A DNA stretch of 64,000 nt from Oscillospiraceae bacterium (lineage in GTDB: Bacteria; Bacillota; Clostridia; Oscillospirales; Oscillospiraceae). Made by a program: the position numbers and the translations under genes. Under the pieces are notes generated by a model. The model saw only the letters and a program-made list of their open reading frames with translations. It made no database searches and was not told the origin of the DNA. Shown here in pieces: positions 1 through 10,702 of this stretch. The first letter of the stretch is position 1, and every line of letters starts with the position of its first letter. Where the stretch lies: the NCBI GenBank assembly GCA_015068455.1, contig SVKO01000002.1, forward strand, positions 248,001-312,000, read 5' to 3'.

Positions 1-455
1 CCGAGGCGGTCTATCCCGTCCATCTGAGCCCCGCCGTGCGCGAATGTGCGCGGGAATACCTTTCCGGCCATCCCCGGATCCATCTGATCGACCCGGTGGA
101 CGTGCTGCAGATGCACAACCTCATTGCCCGCTGCCACCTGGTCATGACCGATTCCGGCGGCCTGCAGGAGGAGGCGCCGGCCCTGGGCCGGCCCGTACTG
201 GTCATGCGCCGGGAGACCGAGCGCCCCGAGGCCATCAGCGCCGGCACGGCAAAGCTGGCCGGCGTGGAATACGAGCCCATCGTTTCCATGGCCTGCGAGC
301 TGCTGGATGATCCCGAGGCCTACCGGACCATGGCCCGCGCCGTCAATCCCTACGGCGACGGCAGCGCCTGCAAGCGCATCGCCCAGGCCATTGAGTGGTA
401 CTTCGGCTTGAATGAGCAAAGACCCGCCGACTTTGTCCCGGGTGATCACAACTAA
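1..455 (+). CDS. wecB: UDP-N-acetylglucosamine 2-epimerase (non-hydrolysing), C-terminal part
   Basis: This is the last ~150 codons of a gene that starts before the window; the open frame runs in from base 3. The family interconverts UDP-GlcNAc and UDP-ManNAc in the cytoplasm for teichoic acid or capsule precursors. The visible part holds the family motifs VYPVHLSPAVRE, TDSGGLQEEAP and RRETERPEA, followed by the GTAKLAG segment; these form the UDP-binding C-terminal Rossmann lobe in this GT-B fold family. It ends in TAA and is followed directly by a strong terminator. The N-terminal catalytic half cannot be assessed. Confidence 0.9.
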   Translation, partial: EAVYPVHLSPAVRECAREYLSGHPRIHLIDPVDVLQMHNLIARCHLVMTDSGGLQEEAPALGRPVLVMRRETERPEAISAGTAKLAGVEYEPIVSMACELLDDPEAYRTMARAVNPYGDGSACKRIAQAIEWYFGLNEQRPADFVPGDHN

Positions 456-461
456 AACCGC

Positions 462-492
462 GGCGCCCCGAAAACGGGGCGCCGATTTTTTT
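462..492 (+). terminator. Rho-independent terminator after wecB
   Basis: A 9-bp GC-rich stem (GGCGCCCCG / CGGGGCGCC) with an AAAA loop is followed by a run of seven T. It lies 6 nt after the epimerase stop codon. Confidence 0.9.
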
Positions 493-550
493 GCATAAGG
501 GCTGTCCTGCTCCAATATGCTGTACAAAGCTACTGACAGGAGGAACCCGG

Positions 551-2026
551 ATGGAGAACACGAGCATATATCATGAGATTGCCCGGCGGACCGGAGGCAA
601 TATCTATCTCGGTGTGGTCGGACCGGTGCGCACGGGAAAGTCGACCTTTGTGAAGCAGTTCATGGAGCAGATGGTGCTGCCCAACATCGCCGATCCCTAT
701 CGGGCGGAGCGCGCGCGGGATGAGCTGCCCCAGAGCGCCAGCGGCAGGACCATCATGACGGCGGAGCCGAAATTTGTTCCGGAGGAGGCTGCGGCGCTGC
801 GGCTGGATGACGGTGTACAGCTGCAGATCCGGCTGATCGACTCCGTGGGCTACCTGGTGGACGGGGCGGCGGGCGCCGAGGAGGACGGACAGCCCCGGAT
901 GATCACGACGCCCTGGGCGGACGCCCAGATCCCCATGGCGGAGGCGGCGGAGCTGGGCACGAAAAAGGTCATGGAAGAGCATGCCACCGTGGGCGTCATC
1001 GTCACGACCGACGGCAGTATCACCGATATCCCCAGGGAAAACTATGTGCAGGCGGAGCAGCGCGCCATCCGGGACATGCGCGCCACTGGAAAACCCTTCG
1101 TCGTGGTGATCAACTCCGTTCAGCCGGAAGGGGAGCGGGCCGGGATGCTGGCCGAGGAGATCAGGCGCGAAGGCGCCGCATGCGTTTGCCTGGACTGCCT
1201 GCATGCCGGAGCTGCGGAATTGAGCGGCCTGCTGCAGGGACTTCTGATGGAATTCCCCATGGTGCAGGCGGCGTTTTATCTTCCCGGCTGGGTGCAGGCG
1301 CTTGATCCGGAGCAGCCCCTCAGAAAGACGCTGTATCGCGCCATGCGGGAGGCGGTTTCCGGCGTGGGCAGTCTGCGCGAAGCGGCCCGGGCAGTTCGGG
1401 AGCTCGAGTCGCTCGAGGAGATCACGGAGGTCCGTCTGCGGGGGATCGACCTGGGCACGGGAACGGTCAGCGCCCAGCTTGTGCTGCCCGATGCATTGTT
1501 TTATGAAAGCCTGTCCCGGGCGACCGGAGTGCAGGTGGAGACCGACGCCGATCTCATGGAGCTGCTGGCGCAGATGGCGGACATCAAGCGCGAGTACGAT
1601 CAGCTTGCCCCGGCGCTGGAATCGGTGCGCGCCACAGGCTACGGGATCGTCATGCCAAATCCGGCGCAGATGGAGCTGGAACGGCCGGAGCTCTGCAAGC
1701 GGGGCGGGAGTTACGGCGTGCGCCTGGCCGCCAGCGCGCCGACGATCCATCTGCTGCGGACGGATCTGAAAACGGAGATCAGTCCCACGGTTGGAAGTGA
1801 GACTCAGTCTCAAACTTTGGTAAAAGCAATGCAGGCGGATTTTGAGAATGATCCCCAGGCGCTCTGGAACAGCAATATTTTCGGCCGGTCCGTGCTGGAG
1901 CTCATCGGCGAGGGGTTCCAAACCAAACTGACCCATCTGCCGGAGGACGCCCGGCTGCGCCTGCGCGGCGCGCTGAGCCGGATCGTCAACGAGGGGGCAG
2001 GCGGCCTGATTTGCATTATTTTGTAA
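551..2026 (+). CDS. spoIVA: Stage IV sporulation protein A (spore coat morphogenetic ATPase)
   Basis: SpoIVA polymerises, using ATP, into the basement layer of the spore coat on the forespore outer membrane. The 491-residue length matches the family (492 in B. subtilis). A Walker A motif, GPVRTGKST, spans residues 24-32 with Lys30. The conserved C-terminus GGLICIIL, which is needed for coat assembly in B. subtilis, is intact. I chose ATG 551 because AGGAGG at 538-543 is well placed and the protein then begins MENTSIYHEIARRTGG as in homologues; the longer open frame from 491 has no ribosome site. The gene is monocistronic between two terminators. I did not see a convincing sigma-E promoter in 493-537, although expression in the mother cell is expected. 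Confidence 0.97.
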   Translation: MENTSIYHEIARRTGGNIYLGVVGPVRTGKSTFVKQFMEQMVLPNIADPYRAERARDELPQSASGRTIMTAEPKFVPEEAAALRLDDGVQLQIRLIDSVGYLVDGAAGAEEDGQPRMITTPWADAQIPMAEAAELGTKKVMEEHATVGVIVTTDGSITDIPRENYVQAEQRAIRDMRATGKPFVVVINSVQPEGERAGMLAEEIRREGAACVCLDCLHAGAAELSGLLQGLLMEFPMVQAAFYLPGWVQALDPEQPLRKTLYRAMREAVSGVGSLREAARAVRELESLEEITEVRLRGIDLGTGTVSAQLVLPDALFYESLSRATGVQVETDADLMELLAQMADIKREYDQLAPALESVRATGYGIVMPNPAQMELERPELCKRGGSYGVRLAASAPTIHLLRTDLKTEISPTVGSETQSQTLVKAMQADFENDPQALWNSNIFGRSVLELIGEGFQTKLTHLPEDARLRLRGALSRIVNEGAGGLICIIL

Positions 2027-2053
2027 CCGGGGTCTGCCCGGCACGCGAAAAGG

Positions 2054-2092
2054 GATCCCGGACATGGGCGGCATGTCCGGGATCTGTTTTTG
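2054..2092 (+). terminator. Terminator between convergent spoIVA and eno
   Basis: A perfect 13-bp stem (GATCCCGGACATG / CATGTCCGGGATC) is followed by TGTTTTTG on the plus strand. On the minus strand it is followed by CCTTTT, so it may also serve eno weakly. Confidence 0.9.
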
Positions 2093-2118
2093 TGTGAATC
2101 AGTGTATGCGGCCGCGCT

Positions 2119-3578
<1,460 letters not shown>

Positions 3579-3638
3579 CAACGAACAAAAAAAGGAAATG
3601 ATTATTTGCGGCGCAATATAGTTTACGCGGTTATACAG

Positions 3639-3683
3639 AAAAAAACCGGCAGATACGGGAGAAGACCTCACGTATCTGCCGGT
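3639..3683 (-). terminator. Terminator after the ClpE-like gene
   Basis: Read on the minus strand, a 13-bp perfect stem (ACCGGCAGATACG / CGTATCTGCCGGT) with a 13-nt loop is followed by seven T. It lies 44 nt beyond the clp stop codon. Confidence 0.92.
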
Positions 3684-3726
3684 CTGTCATTGGATCGTAT
3701 CACCGGCGCGTGTAACGGCTCCGGGG

Positions 3727-6000
3727 TTACAGGGCGTCGAGGATGATTTTGCCGTCCTGCGTGCGGATGCCCATCTGAGAGATGGGGTTTTCGTAGCTCT
3801 CGATGATGCGCTGGGCCATCTGATCCTCAATGTCGCGCTGGATGGTGCGGCGCAGATTTCTGGCGCCGTAGGTGACGGAGAAGGACTTCTCCACCAGGTA
3901 GTCGATGACGTCGTCGCTCCAGCGCACGGCGATGCCGCGGTCAGCCAGGGAATCGCGGAGCTCGCCCAGCATGATGCCGGCGATGGCGCGGAAGTTCTCC
4001 TCGGACAGGCGGTTGAAGCAGATGATCTCATCCACGCGGTTGATGAACTCCGGCCGCAGGAAGTCGGACAGGGCCTTCATCGCCTTCTCCCTGGACTGCT
4101 CGGACAGGCTCTGGTTGAAGCCCACGCTGCCGCCCTTGTGCTCGGAGCCGGCGTTGGAGGTCATGACGATGATGGTGTTCTCAAAATTGACCACTCTGCC
4201 CTGGGCGTCAGTGATGCGGCCGTCGTCAAGCACCTGCAGCAGCAGGTTCAAAACGTCGGGATGCGCCTTTTCGATCTCATCGAACAGGATGACGGAGTAG
4301 GGCCTGCGGCGGATCTTCTCGGTGAGCTGGCCGGCCTCGTCATAGCCCACATAGCCCGGGGGCGAGCCGATCAGCTTGGAGACGGAGTGCTTCTCCATGT
4401 ATTCCGACATGTCCAGCCGGACCAGGGAATCCACGCTGTCGAACAGATCCTCCGCCAGGCATTTGACCAGCTCGGTCTTGCCCACGCCGGTGGAGCCCAC
4501 GAAGATGAACGACACGGGGCGCTTCTTCGGAGAGATGCCCACACGGGAGCGGCGGATGGCGTTGCACACCGCGTCAATGGCCTCGTCCTGGCCCACGACC
4601 CGCTTGCGGAGCCGGTCGCCCAGTTCCTGGAGTTGGGTGTATTCCTGGGCCTGGATCTTGGAGGCCGGGATCTTTGTCCACATTTCGATGATGCGGGCAA
4701 GATTTTCCAGGGTCAGCATGGGCGGCGGGGTCTGGGAGAGCGTCTCGATCTCGTCATTGACGACGCACAGCTTGCTGCGCAGATTGGCCAGGCGTTCAAA
4801 ATTCTCCTGCTTGGCGTCCTCGGTCAGCATGCGGATCTCCAGTTCCAGATCGTCGTGCTCCTTCCTGAGCTCCGCCAGGCGGGAGATCTCCTTGGAGCGG
4901 AGGTTGACGTCGGAACAGGCCTCGTCCAGCAGGTCGATGGCCTTGTCGGGCAGGAAGCGCTCGGTGATATAGCGCTCGGACAGCAGGACGGTCTGCCGGG
5001 CGATCTCCGGCGGGATGCGCACGCCGTGGAACTGCTCATAGTAATGGGCGATGCCCCGGACGATGGCAATGGCCTCTTCCAGGGTGGGTTCGGCCACGGT
5101 GACGGGCTGGAAACGGCGCTCCAGGGCGGCGTCCTTCTCTATATACTTCCGGTATTCGGTGAAGGTGGTGGCGCCGATGACCTGCACCTCGCCCCGGGAC
5201 AGGGCGGGCTTGAGGATGTTGGCGGCGTTCATGGAGCCCTCGGCGTCGCCCGCACCCACCAGATTGTGGACTTCGTCAATGACCAGGATGATATTGCCAA
5301 AGGCCTTGATCTCGCCGATCAGGCTCTTCATGCGGCTTTCAAACTGGCCGCGGAACTGGGTGCCCGCCACCAGGGCGGTCATATCCAGCAGATAGACCTC
5401 CTTGTCGCGGAGCTTGAAGGGCACGTCGCCGGCGGCGATGCGCTGGGCCAGACCCTCGGCGATGGCGGTCTTGCCCACGCCGGGCTCGCCGATCAGGCAG
5501 GGGTTGTTCTTCTGCCGGCGGTTCAGGATCTGAATGACGCGCTCGGTCTCTACCTCCCGACCGACAATGTGGTCGAGGCTGCCCTCTCGGGCCTTTTCGG
5601 TCAGATTGAGGCAGTATGCGTCGAGGAATTTCTTTTTCTTTTTTCGGCTGTCCTTGGGCGCGGTTTTCTCCTGCTCCTTGGGGACGGAGGGCAGGGGAGC
5701 GTCGGCGTTGCCGAAAAGCTTGTTGAGGAAAGGGAAGGTGGCCGTCTGGCTGGCCACGTCCTCGTCGTCGTCCTCCTCGCCGGGCTGCAGGCCCATCATG
5801 GAGGTCATTTCATTGGTCATATTCTCAAGGTCCTCGTCGGACATCCCCATCTGGCGGACAATGTCGTCCACCTGCTTGATGCCCAGGTCCTTGGCACATT
5901 TCAGGCAGAGGCCTTCATTGGTGGAGGCGCCGTTTTCGATCTTGGTGATGAAGATCACGGCGACATTTTTCTTGCATCTGGTGCAAAGTGTGGGTTTCAT
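3727..6000 (-). CDS. clpE: ClpE-like AAA+ ATPase with N-terminal zinc finger
   Basis: This 757-residue Hsp100 unfoldase feeds substrates to the ClpP protease in the cytoplasm. In place of Clp_N repeats the N-terminus has a zinc finger (C6/C9 and C32/C35), an acidic stretch around 75-82 and a lysine run around 120-124. Two AAA+ modules follow, with Walker A GEPGVGKT at 171-178 and GSTGVGKT near 501, separated by a coiled coil. GSVGF in the second module fits the ClpP-docking loop consensus. The zinc finger with no Clp_N favours ClpE over ClpC, but naming within this family is uncertain. ATG 6000 has GGGAGG upstream. I found no CtsR direct repeat or CIRCE element in 6001-6073, so heat regulation is not evident. 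Confidence 0.9.
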   Translation of the reverse strand: MKPTLCTRCKKNVAVIFITKIENGASTNEGLCLKCAKDLGIKQVDDIVRQMGMSDEDLENMTNEMTSMMGLQPGEEDDDEDVASQTATFPFLNKLFGNADAPLPSVPKEQEKTAPKDSRKKKKKFLDAYCLNLTEKAREGSLDHIVGREVETERVIQILNRRQKNNPCLIGEPGVGKTAIAEGLAQRIAAGDVPFKLRDKEVYLLDMTALVAGTQFRGQFESRMKSLIGEIKAFGNIILVIDEVHNLVGAGDAEGSMNAANILKPALSRGEVQVIGATTFTEYRKYIEKDAALERRFQPVTVAEPTLEEAIAIVRGIAHYYEQFHGVRIPPEIARQTVLLSERYITERFLPDKAIDLLDEACSDVNLRSKEISRLAELRKEHDDLELEIRMLTEDAKQENFERLANLRSKLCVVNDEIETLSQTPPPMLTLENLARIIEMWTKIPASKIQAQEYTQLQELGDRLRKRVVGQDEAIDAVCNAIRRSRVGISPKKRPVSFIFVGSTGVGKTELVKCLAEDLFDSVDSLVRLDMSEYMEKHSVSKLIGSPPGYVGYDEAGQLTEKIRRRPYSVILFDEIEKAHPDVLNLLLQVLDDGRITDAQGRVVNFENTIIVMTSNAGSEHKGGSVGFNQSLSEQSREKAMKALSDFLRPEFINRVDEIICFNRLSEENFRAIAGIMLGELRDSLADRGIAVRWSDDVIDYLVEKSFSVTYGARNLRRTIQRDIEDQMAQRIIESYENPISQMGIRTQDGKIILDAL

Positions 6001-6073
6001 GCGGGAACCTCCCTTCGGGAAAACGTTGGGTCATAGAATAGCAGAAATCCGGAAAAAAGTCCCGGGAACCGTG

Positions 6074-7405
6074 TCAGCTGATGCGCCGGGCGGAGCTGCC
6101 GTCGATGAGCAGCGCGGCGCCGTCGCACTGGACGCAGACACGGGTGGCGTAGCCGATATTGTTCTCGGACAGGCACAGGTGCAGGCGGCTGTCGTACACC
6201 TGCAGCCCTTTGGCGGTGAGGACCGCCAGATAGGCGCCGTTGGCGCTGATGTCCTGGATCGGTTCGTCAAAATCGAGGCTGGCCAGTTCCGTGCCGTCAT
6301 GGGATACGGTGGTGATCCGGTAACGGGCGCCGGCCTGGTTCATATTGCGCACAATGGAAATGAAGCTGTCCGCGCCGAGGTCAAAGGAGAGCAGCTCGCC
6401 GCCCTCATAGGGGAAAGCCGAAGCCTGCTCGTCGCCGGTATCAAAGAAATACAGGGCATTCTCGCCGACGGCGCACAGGGAGCGTTTGCCGGTATAGGCA
6501 AGCTCGTAAATCAGATCGCTGCCCAGCGGACACTGCGCAACGGGCTCTTCTTCGTCGGTGGCGAAGCAAACAGCGGTGGAGGCGTAGCTGCCGCCGTCGA
6601 TGCCGAGGGCGACGGAACACATGGATTTGCCGTCGCCGGAGACAGCGCACTGACCGAAGAACTGGGTGGAGGACAGCCAGGTATAGATCTGGTTGCCTGC
6701 GGCGTCATAGACGTTCAGCACGGTCTTATAGCCGGGCTGGTTGGAGGCGCAGCAGATATAGCCTTCGTCTGACAGATCGGCGTCGATGATGGGGCCGGGG
6801 ACGGTGAGGTTCAGCTGCTCGCCTTTGGTGTGGTGGACGGTGCACAGACCGCTGGAGCCGACGCCGTAGCCCAGGGCGACGGTACGGTTCTGCAGCAGCA
6901 CGGGATTGTCCATTTTGCACTGGGCAAGCGCCGTTTGCTCGCCGTTGGAGTCAAAGCACTGCATGCCGTCCGGCGAGGCCACCGCCAGGCCGTTATGGAA
7001 GCTCAGATAGCTGTTGGAGCTGTGAACGTCGATGGGGAAGACGGTCTGCTCGCCGGCATAGCGCAGCAAACGATCGATGCGGCCGGTCACGCGTCTGCCG
7101 CCGAACACCGCGATGGCTGCGATGCAAAGCACCAGCGCCGCGGCAAAGGACCAGATCACGAGCCGCCTGTGCTCGCGCAGGGTCTGCATGATCCGAAGAA
7201 ACCACTGTGGGAATTGCGGCTCCTCCGGCGCCTCTTCCTCGGGCCGGTCGGAAAACAGAGAAGAGAGGACAGGGTCCTCCGGCAAGTCCTCCGCGAGCTG
7301 CTCCGGCGTCGGTTCCCCGATCAATTCCTCCGGGGCCACGGCGGACGCAGCCGGTGCTTCGTTCACATCGGCCTCCGGAGCCAGATGCTCATTTTCATTC
7401 GACAT
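6074..7405 (-). CDS. DUF5711 family membrane-anchored protein
   Basis: This 443-residue protein of unknown function has three parts. Residues 1-70 are acidic and disordered (many Glu, Pro and Ala). One transmembrane helix lies at about 84-102 (LVIWSFAAALVLCIAAIAV). The extracytoplasmic part is about 330 residues of beta-rich repeats (for example ISANGAYLAVLTAKGLQVYDS), resembling a WD40 or quinoprotein-like propeller. This architecture matches DUF5711 proteins of Clostridia. Its start overlaps the end of truA by 11 nt, so it is probably the last gene of the ponA-like to truA operon. Confidence 0.75.
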   Translation of the reverse strand: MSNENEHLAPEADVNEAPAASAVAPEELIGEPTPEQLAEDLPEDPVLSSLFSDRPEEEAPEEPQFPQWFLRIMQTLREHRRLVIWSFAAALVLCIAAIAVFGGRRVTGRIDRLLRYAGEQTVFPIDVHSSNSYLSFHNGLAVASPDGMQCFDSNGEQTALAQCKMDNPVLLQNRTVALGYGVGSSGLCTVHHTKGEQLNLTVPGPIIDADLSDEGYICCASNQPGYKTVLNVYDAAGNQIYTWLSSTQFFGQCAVSGDGKSMCSVALGIDGGSYASTAVCFATDEEEPVAQCPLGSDLIYELAYTGKRSLCAVGENALYFFDTGDEQASAFPYEGGELLSFDLGADSFISIVRNMNQAGARYRITTVSHDGTELASLDFDEPIQDISANGAYLAVLTAKGLQVYDSRLHLCLSENNIGYATRVCVQCDGAALLIDGSSARRIS

Positions 7406-8159
7406 GGAAGCTCACCTCCGGTGTTTCGTACCAAAGACGGGTCATATACAGTCCGCCCGCCGGGACCGTGGGACCTGCGGCGGTGCGGTCGCCGGCGCGC
7501 AGGATGGCGCCGAGCTCCTCGGGCCGGATCTTGCCCTCTGCGGCCCAGACAAGGGTGCCCGCCATGGCGCGGGCCATGTTGTAGAGAAAGCCGTTGGCGC
7601 ACACCCGCAGCGAGAGAATGTCGCCGGTGCGCTCGACTTCGTAGTAATAGACGGTGCGGACGGTGGAGCGCACGTCGGTCCCCACAGAGCGAACCGCCGC
7701 AAAATCGTGGGTGCCGACGAACTGATCCGCCGCCGCCTGCATGATGTGCTCGTCCAGATGCTTGGGGTAGAACCAGGCGCGGTTTACATAAAACGGGTCG
7801 CGGATGCGGGAGTTATAGATCAGATAGGTGTATTCCTTTTTCACGCAGGAGCCGATGGCGTTGAAGCCCTCGGGCATTTCCCGCGCCTCGGTCACCACGA
7901 TATCGCCCGGCAGATGGGTGTTGAGGGCATAGGGGAGCCGATCCACGGGAATGGTGGATTCCGTGCGGAAATTGGCCACATAGCGCTTGGCGTGCACGCC
8001 CGCGTCGGTGCGGCCGCAGCCGGTCATGTGGACCCGGTGTCCGACGACCTTGGCGCAGGCCTTTTCCAGCGTTTCTTCGACGGTGATATCCTTCGGCTGC
8101 ACCTGCCAGCCGTGATAGGCGGTGCCTACATAGGTGAGGATCAGAGCGATGTTTCGCAT
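7395..8159 (-). CDS. truA: tRNA pseudouridine(38-40) synthase TruA
   Basis: TruA isomerises U38-U40 in the tRNA anticodon arm. The 254-residue protein carries the catalytic motif GRTDAGVHA (Asp nucleophile) and the N-terminal YVGTAYHGWQVQP typical of the family. AGGAGG sits 6 nt before ATG 8159 and overlaps the stop region of ecfT, so the two are probably translationally coupled. The ecfA1-ecfA2-ecfT-truA order is conserved in many Firmicutes, usually after rplQ; here the ribosomal genes are absent. Confidence 0.97.
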   Translation of the reverse strand: MRNIALILTYVGTAYHGWQVQPKDITVEETLEKACAKVVGHRVHMTGCGRTDAGVHAKRYVANFRTESTIPVDRLPYALNTHLPGDIVVTEAREMPEGFNAIGSCVKKEYTYLIYNSRIRDPFYVNRAWFYPKHLDEHIMQAAADQFVGTHDFAAVRSVGTDVRSTVRTVYYYEVERTGDILSLRVCANGFLYNMARAMAGTLVWAAEGKIRPEELGAILRAGDRTAAGPTVPAGGLYMTRLWYETPEVSFHVE

Positions 8160-8168
8160 AGCCGCCTC

Positions 8169-8972
8169 CTACAGGCCCAGTTTGCGCAGCACGATCACAG
8201 CTGCGAGCAGCAAAATGCCGAAGGCCAGGGCCAGATAATCCCGGCCGGCCATGCGCAGCTGCTTCATACGGGTGCGGCCCTTGCCGCCGTGATAGCAGCG
8301 CGACTCCATGGCCACGGCCAGCTCGTCGGCCCGGCGGAAGGCGCTGATGAACAGGGGCACCAGAATGGGAATGAGGGCCTTGGCCCGGCGGATCAGATTG
8401 CCGGATTCAAAATCGGCGCCCCGCGCCTTCTGGGCGGAGATGATCTTGTCGGTCTCGGAGATGAGGGTGGGGATGAACCGCAGGGCGATGCACATCATCA
8501 TGGAAAGCTCATGCACGGGCACCTTGATCCTCTTGAGGGGGCTCATCAGCAGCTCCATGGCGTCCGTCAGGGCGATGGGGGAGGTGGTATAGGTCAGCAG
8601 GAAGGTGCCGAAGATCAGCATCACAATCCGGGAGATCATGAAGACCGCGTTGCGGAGGCCCTCCCAGGTGATGGTAAAGATCCAGAAGTGAACGAGTTCC
8701 CGGCCCGGCGTGTAGAACATGTTCAGAAGGCCCGTCAGCACGATGATGAGCAGCAGGGGCTTCAGACCCTTGACGATCACCCGCAGGCGGATGCGCGACA
8801 GGCACATGCAGAGGATCAGGAACGCCGCCACGACGGCGTAGGATACATAGGATTTGGCGCAGAACAGGGCGACGATGTAGACGATCACCAGGATCAGCTT
8901 CGTCCTGGGGTCCAGCCGATGCACGACGGTATCGCCGGGGAAGTACTGGCCGAGGGTGACGTCTTTAAGCAT
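8169..8972 (-). CDS. ecfT: ECF transporter transmembrane component EcfT
   Basis: This 267-residue integral membrane subunit couples the EcfA1/A2 ATPases to exchangeable S-components for vitamin uptake. It begins with the family motif PGDTVVHRLDPRTK and has about five hydrophobic segments. Coupling-helix motifs are AQKARGADFE and AMESRCYHG; the second is normally of the form AMEARGY, so Arg-Gly there has become Arg-Cys. The start overlaps the end of ecfA2 by 8 nt. An S-component is encoded at 48766-49362 and could use this shared module. Confidence 0.95.
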   Translation of the reverse strand: MLKDVTLGQYFPGDTVVHRLDPRTKLILVIVYIVALFCAKSYVSYAVVAAFLILCMCLSRIRLRVIVKGLKPLLLIIVLTGLLNMFYTPGRELVHFWIFTITWEGLRNAVFMISRIVMLIFGTFLLTYTTSPIALTDAMELLMSPLKRIKVPVHELSMMMCIALRFIPTLISETDKIISAQKARGADFESGNLIRRAKALIPILVPLFISAFRRADELAVAMESRCYHGGKGRTRMKQLRMAGRDYLALAFGILLLAAVIVLRKLGL

Positions 8973-9822
8973 GGCGGCCTCCTCTCAGAGCGAGAAGGGC
9001 GCTGGCGGCGGCCTCCACGGTGTAGACGCCCGGATCCAGCTCCAGCCCCAGGTCGCGCAGCCGTGCGAAGACCTGGGTCACCTGGGGCACGTCCAGGCCG
9101 ATTTCCGTCAGCTCGGCGCTGCGGGAGAAAACCTCCCGGGGAGAGCCGTCCATCTGAATGCGGCCGTGATTCATGACGACGATGCGCTCCACGGAGGCGG
9201 CGATCTCCTCCATCGAATGGCTGACCATGACGATGGCGGCGCCGCATTTTTCGCGGTAATCGCGCAGATTCTGCAAAATGCTCTCCCGGCCTGCGGGGTC
9301 CAGACCGGCGGTGGGCTCGTCGAGGATCAGGATCTTCGGGCGCATGGCAATGACGCCGGCGATGGCGATCCGGCGCTTCTGGCCGCCGGAAAGCTCAAAG
9401 GGAGAAGATTCCAGCAGGCGTTCCGGCACACCGACAAAGCCGGCGGCCTCGTATACCCGCTCATGGATCTCTTCCTCGCTCAGTCCCATGTTTTTAGGGC
9501 CAAAGGCGATGTCGCGATAGACCGTTTCCTCAAAGAGCTGGTGCTCCGGATACTGAAAGACCAGGCCGACCTGAAAGCGGAGAGCTCTGGTAAAGGCGGG
9601 GTCCGACCAGACGTCCTTTCCTTCAAACAGGACCTGTCCGGCGGTGGGCTTCAGCAGGGCGTTGAAGTGCTGGATGAGGGTGGATTTACCCGAACCGGTA
9701 TGGCCGATGATGCCGAGGAATTCTCCGCTGTCGATGCCGAGGTCGATATGTTCAATTGCAGTTCGTTCAAAGGGCGTGCCGGCACTGTAGGTGTGGCTCA
9801 GGCCCCGGGTCTCAAGTAACAA
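8965..9822 (-). CDS. ecfA2: ECF transporter ATPase EcfA2, TTG start
   Basis: This ABC ATPase of the energy-coupling factor module has Walker A GHTGSGKS, signature LSGGQKRRIAIAG and Walker B ILILDEPTAGLD, and it pairs with EcfA1. The open frame reaches ATG 9879, but that start lies inside ecfA1 and has no ribosome site. TTG at 9822 is preceded by CGGAGG with 6-nt spacing, just after the ecfA1 stop, and gives the N-terminus MLLETRGLSHTYSAGTPFE as in homologues, so I use it (285 residues). Confidence 0.93.
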   Translation of the reverse strand: MLLETRGLSHTYSAGTPFERTAIEHIDLGIDSGEFLGIIGHTGSGKSTLIQHFNALLKPTAGQVLFEGKDVWSDPAFTRALRFQVGLVFQYPEHQLFEETVYRDIAFGPKNMGLSEEEIHERVYEAAGFVGVPERLLESSPFELSGGQKRRIAIAGVIAMRPKILILDEPTAGLDPAGRESILQNLRDYREKCGAAIVMVSHSMEEIAASVERIVVMNHGRIQMDGSPREVFSRSAELTEIGLDVPQVTQVFARLRDLGLELDPGVYTVEAAASALLALRGGRHA

Positions 9823-9842
9823 AGGCGTACCTCCGAAAATTA

Positions 9843-10691
9843 TCAGCGGGAAAAGCAGCGATAGATGGCGTCGGCGCATTCCTCAACGCTCAGCGCGTCC
9901 AGAGGAAGGCCGCAGCCCGCCTGATCGAGGGCGTACAGGAGCTCGACGGTCTGCGGGGCGCAAAGCCCCACGGCAGACAGACGCTCCGGCTGCGAGAAGA
10001 CCTCCCGGGGCGTCCCGTCGGCGATGATCCTGCCCTCGGCCATGACCACAACGCGGTCGGCCAGGGCGGCTTCGGTCATGTGATGGGTGATGAGCACCAC
10101 GGTGATGCCGTGTTCCCGGCAAAGGGCGCTGATGGTGGAGAGGACCTCCTGGCGGCCCTGGGGATCGAGCATGGCGGTGGGCTCGTCCAGAACGATGCAC
10201 TTCGGCCGCATGGCGATGACGCCGGCGATGGCGATGCGCTGCTTCTGGCCGCCGGAGAGCAGATGGGGCGCGTGCTCGCGGAATTCATACATGCCCACCT
10301 GGCGGAGGGCGTCATCCACCCGCGCCCGGATCTCCGGCGGAGCCACGCCGAGATTCTCCGGGGCAAAGGCCACGTCCTCCTCGACCACGTTGGACACGAT
10401 CTGGTTGTCCGGGTTCTGGAACACCATGCCCACGGTGCGGCGGACGTCCAGCAGCAGGTCCTCGTCGGCGGTATCCATGCCAAACACCGCGACGCTGCCG
10501 CCCTGGGGCAGCAGGATGGCGTTGAAATGCTTGGCCAGGGTGGATTTTCCCGAGCCGTTGTGCCCGAGGACGGCCACAAAGCTGCCCGCTTCGATGCTGA
10601 GACTCAGATCCTCAAACACCGGGACGGCGAGTTTGCCCTCCTGGGGCTCATATTGAAATGTGATGTTCTCTGCGCTGATTGCTGTGCTCAT
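9843..10691 (-). CDS. ecfA1: ECF transporter ATPase EcfA1
   Basis: This 282-residue ABC ATPase has Walker A GHNGSGKS, the Q-loop region VFQNPDNQIV, signature LSGGQKQRIAIAG and Walker B CIVLDEPTAMLD followed by ITHHM. It forms the heterodimeric motor with EcfA2 under EcfT on the cytoplasmic side of the membrane. AAGGAAG precedes ATG 10691. It lies 11 nt after the methyltransferase gene and 20 nt before ecfA2, so it is cotranscribed with both. Confidence 0.96.
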   Translation of the reverse strand: MSTAISAENITFQYEPQEGKLAVPVFEDLSLSIEAGSFVAVLGHNGSGKSTLAKHFNAILLPQGGSVAVFGMDTADEDLLLDVRRTVGMVFQNPDNQIVSNVVEEDVAFAPENLGVAPPEIRARVDDALRQVGMYEFREHAPHLLSGGQKQRIAIAGVIAMRPKCIVLDEPTAMLDPQGRQEVLSTISALCREHGITVVLITHHMTEAALADRVVVMAEGRIIADGTPREVFSQPERLSAVGLCAPQTVELLYALDQAGCGLPLDALSVEECADAIYRCFSR

Positions 10692-10702
10692 TTGATGCTT
10701 CC

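Noticed and set aside
4138..6036. Plus-strand open frame of 632 codons opposite the Clp ATPase
   Set aside because: Shadow of the minus-strand gene with conserved AAA+ motifs.
9823..9879. ATG 9879 as the ecfA2 start
   Set aside because: Inside the end of ecfA1 and without a ribosome site; TTG 9822 after CGGAGG fits the family N-terminus.
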